The notes beneath the pieces are model-generated. The model did not search any database and was not told the DNA's origin. It worked only from the letters and a program-made list of their open reading frames with translations. Position numbers and translations under genes: made by a program. DNA of 64,000 bases from Kryptolebias marmoratus (lineage: Eukaryota; Chordata; Actinopteri; Cyprinodontiformes; Rivulidae): positions 7,938,283 to 8,002,282 of the forward strand of contig NC_051431.1 in assembly GCF_001649575.2 (NCBI RefSeq), read 5' to 3'. How positions within the stretch are numbered: position 1 is the first letter of the stretch; each line of letters begins with the position of its first letter. Below are positions 55,471 through 64,000 of this stretch, piece by piece.

Positions 55471-58400
55471 CATCTCTGACCACCAAAATGTCATTAGGAA
55501 GCTCTTTGAAGTCTTTAGGATGCCAGTTAATAGTCTTGCTCTACCTCACCCTTACTTTATAATTTTGAGAAAACAGGAAGTAATTTTCAGAAGTTTTTTT
55601 TGACATGTGCTACATAAAATATACTTTGTCTTGACAGATGGCATTATTAACAGGAAGTACATATTAAAACGTGTAGCAAATCTTAAATTTCCCTTTTTGA
55701 TTTAACCCAAGACATCACAGACAGGAAACTTTCCACTGCATGACACTACAAGGAAGCTTAAAATTGCATGTGAGTAAACAGTACTGCAACTACACAGGAG
55801 CATGCATGAAGGCACAGCTTGAAGATCCCGTTTATCTTCCTCAACGAGATACTGTTTGTGGTGGAGCTCCACGGGTAAACACAACCGCAAATTCAAACAT
55901 ACACAACATACACATCATTGGTTTTTTTTTTTGGTTTTTTTTGCATCTTGGAAGCAAACCCAGGGTAACATTTAGGGGAAAAACACTTGTCACAACAACA
56001 CACTCTGGGCCCACCCCTTCTTGCTTACACAAAAGCAAAGCAGAACTAAAGGATGGTGAAAGAAACTGAGTGCAGTGTATTGCAATGCAACTCAGATCTC
56101 TTCCTTTCAAACATATGACAGTTAGTCAGTTATCAATGCTGACAAAACAAATGCTTTTTTTTCCACTCTGTACAGCTCGGTTGGTGATGGTGTGGGGGAG
56201 ACAAACAATAGAGAAGAAAGAGAGGTTGAGAGGAGGAGGGTAATCAGTTGAGCCCAGAATGGTGATCTGTGGAGAGAAACTGGTACTATAAGTAAAGAAA
56301 AGAAAAAATAAAGCAGCACAACAGACACTTAAAAGTACTGACAGCTGAGGGCCACCTTCTTACTTTCTGCAATTATCTTTCTGTTCTACACCACACTCAA
56401 ACCACATTCACATAAAATTACCCCCACTCAACTACCACCCATAGGCTTTGTACAATACTCTGCTCTGAATCAAAACCTGATCACAGACTGTCTCACTGTG
56501 GACACAACCAGCCCTGGAGGCATGCTCAGGGGAGGACAGACCTCATGATTTCATTGCAGGGCTCTGATTTATCCAGTCCTCTGACGATTTAGCCGAGTAA
56601 AGGTCTGCACATCTGAAACGATGATTTGGTGCAGACAGGAGGAGTGTATTCACATTAGCACGTTGTTGGCATTTAGCATGGATAGGTTGAGGGTGAGAGG
56701 CCACAATTAAAGCAGTTCTGCATTTCAAAAACATGTTGATTCTCACTCAAAGCAGGAAATTCTACAGATGACTTTCCAGTGCAAGAAGAGAGTGAACAAC
56801 TCAAAGCCGAAAACAGCAACCTTCGTGACACATTCTTGCCAAACCCTTTTGTTACTGCATTATTAGTAGCAGCACAGGTGTGCAAATTTAAAACTGCAGG
56901 GACCTTCAGTCTTTCACAAGCATTATTATTAAGTTGCCAATTCCTCACTGCAGCTGCTTTAAAAGACTGTGACCCCACATCTATTTTTCTTTTTCAAATT
57001 CGTTTCTTAGACAATCAGTTTCTCCGTCATTACCATACATTGATCTGAATAAAAGACTCAGCTTTGCCACGGTCCGGGCTGCGCAGTCCCACGACATCCA
57101 CCTACTGCCTCATTAAACTACTATTCATAATCCCTGTGGCCTTTAACAGGGAATTCATCCCATCTGTGTTTTTGTGTAAAATACCTTTCATTACTGAGCT
57201 CTTAAATAAGCTAATATTTAAATCAAGTGTGATTTCTTTTATGCCGAGAATGGATGCAGTCGTATTGTTATTTTCTTCTTTTTGTGAAGTGTAACACAAG
57301 TCATAGCTAAACATTCTAAAGCCGAGGACAAAGGCATATTACTGCAGATATGTTATCACAATGAACACATTTTGCACTTCTGTTGTAAGTATGTGCTACT
57401 AGTTTATTAAATTATCCCTATATACTACCTAAAATAGTGATTATATTGTGAAGTGAATAAAGTTTTTTTAAAGAAAGATGTTTAATCCTATAAAAAATTA
57501 TATTGCATAAATAAACTCTATATTCTAAACTCAAACTATTGTTTTTTTATAGTCAGTAAAGCATATACCAAACTGAACCAACAATTATTTTCTTTCAGGA
57601 TCCTGAGGCATTTTATTTATACTGTAACTCAAACAGGAAATCCATATTACAGAATGATGTTTCGCTAATCCATCATCTGCCTCCTCCTCAAGTGAATTTT
57701 GTCACTCTATTATATTTTCACAAGACGTCCTTCTTTATTACAAGCTTCTGCGGGGCTTTTTCTGCTGACTGTTAACATTTTGAGGCAGTTGATCTAAAGA
57801 CTGACTCTGTTGTTTCTTTTTAGAGCGGCTCAGACAAAAAAGCGGGAAAGCCTTCTGTTAAGCCAAAGAGATTAAACCCCTGCCAAATTTAGATTTTCTA
57901 ATTTGTCATTTTGCCACTTAGTTGGACAAAATTACCAGGTTCTTTGAATAAACAAGCAAGAAAACAAACAAACAAAAACACATTGAGCTTCTATTACAAT
58001 GCCTAGTCATTAGGATGCTGTTTTAAATTTTATTTCTAATGCAATTTTATTTTATTTTCTATTTTCTTAACAGTGTGCTTAGGTTTATGAGATTATGAAA
58101 CAAATAAATAAATCTATCACCCAAAGGCTTTCACAAAAAGGAAAACTAGATTTAATGGGCTTGAGTTCTGAAGGTACAGAGTTACATGGGTTTCCTAATG
58201 GAGTTGGCCCAATCTCACTTTGTCACTGACTCTGCCATGGGAATAGTTTGTAGCACACTCTCTGCCAATCTGAATGGCTGGGAGCATATATGCAGTATAT
58301 ATACCAGGTCAATAAGTGTGAGACAGGGGAAAGAGCATAAGGTTTTGAAGAAGCAGTAAGATGTGAAAATCAATATGAAATCATACATGGAGTCAGTGCA

Positions 58401-59659
58401 ACTAGGCAACCACAGGGGTGATGGGTTTGTGTGTTTTCGTTCTGGTAATGAGTCCAGGTGCAGCATTTACCTGGTGCACCAGAGGTGGTGGAGGGAATTC
58501 TGACTGATACCTGAGCAGTTATCAAAAGTAGACAAACAAACAAACAGATGAACAACATTTTCTAAGCAAACAGTTAAGAAAATAGACCAGATTTCTAAAT
58601 TGCTGCAGGAAAAACAATCAAAAACAGTTTTTTTTTGTGCAAAACTTTGAACTTTGCACAATCCTTGAAAATAAGGGCTTCATTCAAGCTATGAATGAAA
58701 ACAACATGTATTCAACAACATAAAATGGCCTTGAGCCTTTTGACTTTCCAACAAAACCAGGATTAGACACATACAGCTTAAATGAAAGAAAAAAAAGTTG
58801 CCTTTTTTTTGCAGAGGTACGGTTAAAGGTGTGGAGAAGACTGAAAATAGAGGGTTTAAAAAGAAGCTCTCAATGATCTTAATTTATTTCCTGCAAGTTT
58901 AAATGATCTAAAGTCCAAGTGGAGACAATAAAAAAAGAAATTTCTAAAACTGTTGGCAATTATAGAAACCTTTTTGTTTGACCAACTTCTTTCACAACAG
59001 TTGTTCAAAGACAAAATATCTGTATGAAAAAAATTGTCATTATATTTGTTAACTTTGAGCCTAAAAAGAGTCTCATTTACCAATGTTTTTATACCTACAC
59101 CGATTTATATTTCAAAATTTAATTCCATTACTACAATGGCTCAAACATGCTACTATAATTAAATGTTCTAGGATCCAACTTTGTTGCATACCTATGTTTG
59201 CCTTTTAAAATTGCAATATGTGTATGTTTTACCATGATGTGTGAAATTGCCGGATATGTCGGATCCAAAATTAGGCTATCCAAACTAACAGTAGTTAACA
59301 GACTTTGTTGTGTTTTGAAAACTTTGCTGTTGGATGAAGTTGATCAGAACTATTTAATGGCTAGTACCACATATTAACAAAGCTAACAATGTCATGGGTC
59401 ATGCATACAAATGCAAATATACATTTTTTTCTGACACTGCCAGAAAAAAGAAAAATCCAAATTTTAACCTGAACTTTCAAATAAAATCCATAGTTCCAAA
59501 ATATCGGTTTGAGTATAGTGCAGTAGAATCATATTGGTCCTTGTCAGAACTTTTAACTGTGGTACTCTCTGATTTTTCTATAAAGCAATTTGTTTGACAC
59601 TGAAGTTGTATCACTAAGAGCCACAAAGTTTGTTTTTTTTCAGCAATGTGTCTCCATTT
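55471..59659. other. Long unassigned stretch
   Basis: Contains a T-rich tract with two T runs at about 55921-55940, (AAAC)n at about 57957-57980 and a TATA-type run near 58284-58302. Frames of 60-109 codons occur on both strands without domains. At 57600 an acceptor-like TATTTTCTTTCAG precedes a 60-codon open frame (DPEAFYLYCN...), but no donor is evident. No repeat family recognised. Confidence 0.5.
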
Positions 59660-60150
59660 AAAATACAGCCTACATGCACGTTATTGAGCTCATTAAATAA
59701 TGAACACGGAGCACACTGCAGCTCTGGGCCTACAGATGGAGTTCTTTCAAAAGATACACGAGTAGTGGAAATAACTTCACAAGTGAGAACTCCACAATTG
59801 AGGGAATACAGCTCCGAACACAGTAGCTCAGCCGTGACTGCGAGTTCCTTCAGCTATAGAAAGAACTTATTTATCCAGCCATATCTCTCTCTCTCTTCTC
59901 TCTCTCACTCTACATCTTCCTCCGCCGTAATCTCTGAGGATCGCTCTCATGTTTTCAGCACTGGCCTATTAGGGTGTACATCCAGCCAGTGCCACATTAA
60001 AACCCCTACAACCCAGCGCTCGTGGACTCGGATAAAGATCCCTCTTTTTACTGAATAGTTTGATCCGTCTCAGACAGCACAGGCCGCATTAATATTCCCC
60101 CGCAGATCAGAGACAAAAGAGGTTCAGACCCGTGTGCTCTACTGACTGGT
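59660..60150. promoter_or_regulatory. Candidate conserved block, GC-richer, containing a 142-codon frame
   Basis: A distinct unique block with CATTAAATAATGAACACGG, CTCCGCCGTAATCTCTGAGG, GCCGCATTAATATTCCCCCG and a (CT)n tract at 59884-59906. The + frame 59630-60058 (142 codons, starting at a non-ATG codon) is serine/threonine-rich because of the CT tract and shows no domain. A regulatory element is more likely than a gene; an unrecognised exon is possible. Confidence 0.3.
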
Positions 60151-60424
60151 GTGTCATCTGCACATCATCCAGAAAGAGGCACACAGAGAAAAATAGAGAC
60201 AGAGGGAAAAAGGAATTAGGTGGCGATACTTAAATATATGGTAATGCTGCAATGCATTTTTTAATTGCCAGGAACTGTTTTCATAACCTGAAGTCAGGGC
60301 ATCTAACACTGAGTTTTGAACTACATTGGCACGGAAAGACACGCAAAGAAACATAAGAGGTAGGATCCTCAAACATATCAGGACAACAGCTAAAAGAAGA
60401 GGAACATGTAGGTTGAAGGCAAAA

Positions 60425-61036
60425 TGATGATAACGTTTTTTTTCAAGTCTGTGTGTGTGCACTTGTGTTTGTCTGTACCGTAAGCAAAATATCTTAAGAG
60501 CCACTGAACAGATTTTAACATCTATAACTCAATTACTTTCAAGATGGCTGCCATAGCCAACTGACCTTAGAAAACAGAAAAATGTCAATACAGCAGTCAA
60601 TTTTACAGATATTGTGATAATATTTGGTGTGGTAGCAGCTAACCATTGTCCCTACCAGGTACACAATACATTAAGCAACATCTTTGTTTAAAACCTTGGC
60701 AGTAAATGTTAGAGTTAATGCTGATTGTTTGCAAAAAAATTCACAAACCACCAGACAGATTTCAATGAAACTCTCAGAAAGTATTTACTGGCTGCACATC
60801 TACAATGGATTAATTTTAGCATCAACCCAATTCAAAGTGGTCACCACAGCTAACTGACCTTAGCCTGAACAACACTAACAGGTCATGTGAGGTCATGATA
60901 TTGCATGAAATTGTGCATAATGAATTTTTCAAGGTTTGACCAAAATGGCTATTACTGTCATTTCTTTGTTCAACTGTCTGGTGCTTAATGCAATGGACAA
61001 TATGTTTTCCTTCAACAAATGCTAGGCCTTTAATTG
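60425..61036 (-). repeat. PMR copy 14 (decayed B end, two modules, A end)
   Basis: On + it reads from the decayed B end (GATAACGTTTTTTTTCAAGT) through two modules (ACTTTCAAGATGGCTGCCAT; AACCCAATTCAAAGTGGTCA) and the linker to ATGTTTTCCTTCAACAAATG and CTAGGCCTTTAATTG. A perfect CAAGATGGC lies at 60540-60548. The outer A word AGGCCTTTAATT is intact while the palindrome is mutated. Confidence 0.88.
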
Positions 61037-61732
61037 CTGCATGTGTTTTGGGATGAATGAATGTGACTAGATGATTTCCGTCAGAGGGTGTTATAAAAAG
61101 ATGCAGGAGGCTGATCCCTTGAGAAACTGCCCAACTCGGAGTGCCAGTTTTGATCCTGCTGCTGGTGCATGATGGGAAAAAAATATCCCACTGGCTCCCC
61201 CCCTCATCTCTGAATAGGACTCTGACCTGAATGTAGATCCATCCAAATACCCATTTTCCTGCATATATGGCAACTTTTTGACTATTCATTAAAATCTCCC
61301 CCTCTTGGCCCTTCAAGGTGAGATGTGGGGCGTGAGGACCGCAGCATCGTGTTTTCAGCTTGTGAAGCAAAGGAGAAAGACAGGAGAAACACTGCGAGGA
61401 GAGAGAAAACAAGCAAATATGACTGTGCAGCTGAGAGCTGCAGCCCCAGATTCACAATCATTCTGGGAATCACAACATGGTTTAATAATTCAGGATGAAA
61501 AGGGGAGAGAATGTTTTTAGCAGCAAGCAAGGAGGCCAAGGAAATTACAGCGAAAAGAAGAATCCAACAACATTCTTTACAAAAACCTCTCAGTCAGAAC
61601 AAATACATATGAGTGCTAAACTGCTTTAGAATGATGACAGAAACTTATTTAAGGTTAATTTACATCCTTGGTTCTTTTACAACTTCCACGTGGGTGGTCA
61701 TTTTTTGTTAAACTAAAATGAACATTTTTAAA
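61037..61732. other. Unassigned sequence, GC-richer to about 61450
   Basis: Contains CCTGCATATATGGCAAC, ATTCATTAAAATCTCC and purine-rich AAAGGAGAAAGACAGGAG near 61369. The longest frame of the window (196 codons, -, 60822-61412) starts here but its C-terminal third is PMR copy 14, so it is not a gene. Confidence 0.45.
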
Positions 61733-62139
61733 ATTAAAGGTCTAGCATTCATTGAAGGAATGCATATCGCTCCAGAGTTTTAAACTAAGATGACCGATAA
61801 CCATGTTGAGAAATGACAATGGTTTTGGTCAAACCTTCAAAATAAGCTTTTCTACAGTCTCATGTGATATCACAAGGTGTCATGCTCAGAGTATGTGTTG
61901 GCTTGCAGCTACTTTAACATCAAATATTAGCTCCGATCTGCAAAATTAATTGAGTCATAGTCATTTTTGTATTTTTAAAACTTCATTTAGTTGTAGATGC
62001 ACACGTCCAATGATTACTTTCTGCATGTTTTATTAAAGTTTATCCAGTGACTCATGAGGTATTTCGCTAGAATTCCCACACACAGACATGGGCAAAAACA
62101 TTATCACCGTTTCACTTGTGGTGGCGAGCAATAACTATC
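61733..62139 (+). repeat. PMR copy 15 (both ends, one module)
   Basis: A end AATTAAAGGTCTAGC with GCATTCATTGAAGGAATGC at 61745-61763 (one arm mismatch). The linker is full but its first part is shortened; a single module with an internal deletion runs from about 61905. B end GGGCAAAAACATTATCACCG is followed by GGTGGCGAGCAATAAC, the best-preserved outer B arm. About 400 bp end to end: the minimal complete form. Confidence 0.92.
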
Positions 62140-62159
62140 AATTTCACACTGAAAGCATG

Positions 62160-62600
62160 TAATCAGCCTCTCTTTGTGGGTGCTGAACTCCGCCTTCCTT
62201 CCACATTTCAAGCACTAAACTAATGGAGAGTTTGTAATTATCTCGGTTCAGTTTTTCAATTTGTCGAGGCATCAGTATGGTTTCTCACACGATACGTTTC
62301 TTTTGGCAGTAAGTTAAACTCTAATTGAATTTTGTCTCAAATGAATCAGTTCATTTGGTTGTTCTACTTCACCTGACCCCGGCACAAACCACATCTCATT
62401 ATGTTCCCACTATCCTTAATTTCTTACCGCTGGCAAGGAGGTAAAGTGTAAGAAAAAAAAAACAAACCTTTAGTAATTAGTCAGAGCCCTTGTGATTTTG
62501 CCGCTTCTGCTAACAATTCCAGTTACCATTAATTATTCATTATGAGGCCTTGCATAGAGTTCCTGCCAGGAGAGAGAGAGAGAGTGCTGCGGTGAGATCT
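62160..62600. promoter_or_regulatory. Candidate enhancer-like conserved block
   Basis: Long unique block between two PMR copies: GGAGAGTTTGTAATTATCTC, TAAACTCTAATTGAATTTTG, CCTTTAGTAATTAGTCAGAG and CCAGTTACCATTAATTATTC. TAATTA or its variants occur at least four times in about 330 bp, interspersed with GC-moderate words. A (GA)n tract lies at 62569-62584. Motif-based inference only. Confidence 0.3.
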
Positions 62601-62740
62601 GATCGTTTCTGTTGACGTTGTAGCCTTTCAAGTGCAGCATGTAGGTGGTCTTGTCATTTTTGTGTAAGACTGCGATTTATGTTGCAACTGCAGAATGATG
62701 AAATATTTCATATATTGAATCATAACAAATGGAACTGCTA

Positions 62741-62759
62741 TATATACTTTATATATATA

Positions 62760-62802
<43 letters not shown>

Positions 62803-62807
62803 TTTTT
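62741..62807. repeat. Compound TA/TG/TA microsatellite with T run
   Basis: TA units (62751-62760), GT units (62761-62772), TA units (to about 62794), then about 14 T. Confidence 0.95.
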
Positions 62808-62891
62808 AAATCTGTTGGCTTTAAAAACCCTTGTGTGTCTACAGGATGCCTGTGATCTCTTATTTTTATTATTATTGTTATTATTGCATAA

Positions 62892-63530
62892 TGCTGGTAA
62901 AGTCGAGAAGTGAGACTATTTTGGCTTGTGTCTGTATGTTTGTTTGTCTGTAGCAATAGCAAAATATCTCATGAGCCAGTAGATGGATTCTAAGGAAACT
63001 TTCAGAATGTAATCACTGGACGTACATCTACAAACGCTTATTTTTTGGAGTCAACTCCATTCAAAATAACCACCACACGCATAATGAATGCAATAATGGG
63101 TTTCACTAGGCCAATTTGACAGATATTGTGCTAAAATCTGGTGTGGGTGAGACGGAGAATCTTTCCCAGCACAAATTTCAAGCACTAATGATCACACAAG
63201 ATTTATTTTTCAAAACGTTGCAATTATTTTGTGTGTATATCTCATGACCCACTGAACAGATTATATTAAAACTCTCAGAAAGTAAACATTAGAAAGATGT
63301 GCATCTAAAATTTATTAACATTTGAAGTAAACCTAATTCAAGATGGCCACATCTAATTGATCTTAGCCAGGACAAAAATTGCTTTAACTGATTTATTTTA
63401 CAGCTCTTGGGCTAAAATCTGATGGGGTAGTAGATGAGAGTCTTCTTCAACACATTCTCTTTAAACTATCATGTTTCACAAGATCTCACAATATCATATA
63501 AGATCACACAGCACATTCCTTACAAAGTTT
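62892..63530 (-). repeat. PMR copy 16 (B side, two modules, A end lost)
   Basis: On + it starts with decayed B end (GTGAGACTATTTTGGCTTGT), then two modules about 281 bp apart. It stops in the linker (CACATTCCTTACAAAGTTTA) before the A palindrome. A perfect CAAGATGGC lies at 63339-63347. The terminal GTTTGTTTGTCTGTAG is shared with copies 8, 11 and 14. Confidence 0.87.
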
Positions 63531-64000
63531 AACATGTTTTACTTCTGACTCCTTCTGACGAGGCCTGTTGGTTGCTGTGACTGTGGATAAGCTGGAGCTT
63601 GGTGAGTGCTTAGGGAGCTGCAGGAGCTGCAGGAGCCGACCATGCTGCGCTGCAGGGTCACAGGAATGGTACTGAGAGGTCGGAGCCTTTGTGTTCAACA
63701 CACTCTTCAGAGGCCACTGCCTTCTCTACCCAACTGAAATCTATTCACAAATGCTAACACAGAAACACACAAACACAGTTCCCACACGTGTCTGATCAAT
63801 CCTACGCTGAGGAGGAGGGCAAGGGTTCACGCAGCACAAGGGAGCAGCACACAGCAGTAAATGCTTTCTAACCCAGAGAGATGTTGCAGTCTCACTGGTT
63901 TTCGAGTAACTGTCTTATATCTCTTACACCATAAATTGACTTACATAAATTAGAGCATGAGTCAGTTAAACTTGAAAGAAGCCACAATGTTAAGAAATTT
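63531..64000. other. GC-richer unassigned sequence with a small tandem repeat
   Basis: GGAGCTGCA is repeated in tandem at 63614-63637. CpG and GC content is moderate to about 63860. The minus frame at 63504-63701 has no domain and begins in repeat-derived sequence. Confidence 0.45.

Noticed and set aside
57600..57780. 60-codon open frame after TATTTTCTTTCAG (DPEAFYLYCN...)
   Set aside because: Good acceptor but no usable donor and an ordinary AT-rich peptide; no support for an exon.
59630..60058. 142-codon plus-strand ORF
   Set aside because: Starts at a non-ATG codon after a T run. Serine/threonine-rich because of a (CT)n tract; no domain. The DNA block is kept as a regulatory candidate only.
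60822..61412. 196-codon minus-strand ORF, the longest in the window
   Set aside because: Its last third (60822-61036) is PMR copy 14 and the rest shows no domain, signal or splice context.

Overview
The window looks like non-coding nuclear DNA from a teleost fish. The evidence is two old Rex3/RTE-type LINE fragments with fish-typical 3' ends, a MITE with the AAAGGGATAGTTC-type inverted terminus common in fish, a teleost repeat ending in (ATCC)n, many TG/CA and TA microsatellites, AT-rich sequence, and no operon or long ORF. The species cannot be named. No open reading frame exceeds 196 codons, and the longest runs into a repeat copy. I recognise no protein-coding gene, tRNA, rRNA or ncRNA. 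It is best read as a gene desert or the inside of very long introns.

The dominant structure is a dispersed repeat that I provisionally call PMR (palindrome-ended modular repeat). I count 16 copies, 7 on + and 9 on -, covering about 8 kb, roughly an eighth of the window. An intact copy has an A end, AATTAAAGGCCTAGC running into the near-perfect palindrome GCATTCCTTGAAGGAATGC. Next come a linker of about 200 bp and one, two or three tandem modules of about 270-295 bp. It closes with a B end, GGGCAAAAACATTATTGCTCACC, followed by the remains of a second inverted repeat. It has no coding capacity. Modules repeatedly carry YY1-like cores (CAAGATGGC / GCCATCTTG).

Layout: 0-6.3 kb holds PMR copies 1-3, a possible 0.76-kb non-autonomous DNA transposon and two motif-rich unique blocks. 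6.3-13.5 kb holds GC-richer islands, including a CpG cluster near 10.6 kb, PMR copies 4-6, a degraded teleost repeat and a tRNA-SINE-like scrap. 13.5-25 kb has a Rex3 fragment on -, PMR copies 7-8, a compound TA/TG microsatellite and a MITE with both ends. 25-39 kb is largely unique with several candidate regulatory blocks and one exon-like segment. 39-53 kb holds PMR copies 9-12, another dispersed family in two orientations, a second exon-like segment and a Rex3 copy keeping a 5' and a 3' piece but missing the middle. 53-64 kb holds the three-module PMR copy 13, copies 14-16 clustered within 3.2 kb, and more unique blocks.

Regulatory blocks are proposed only because they are non-repetitive, differ in composition from their surroundings and contain recognisable motifs; none has been tested by alignment. 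LINE, MITE and other repeat identities rest on remembered family consensus, not on a database search. Repeat boundaries are good to about 10-30 bp.
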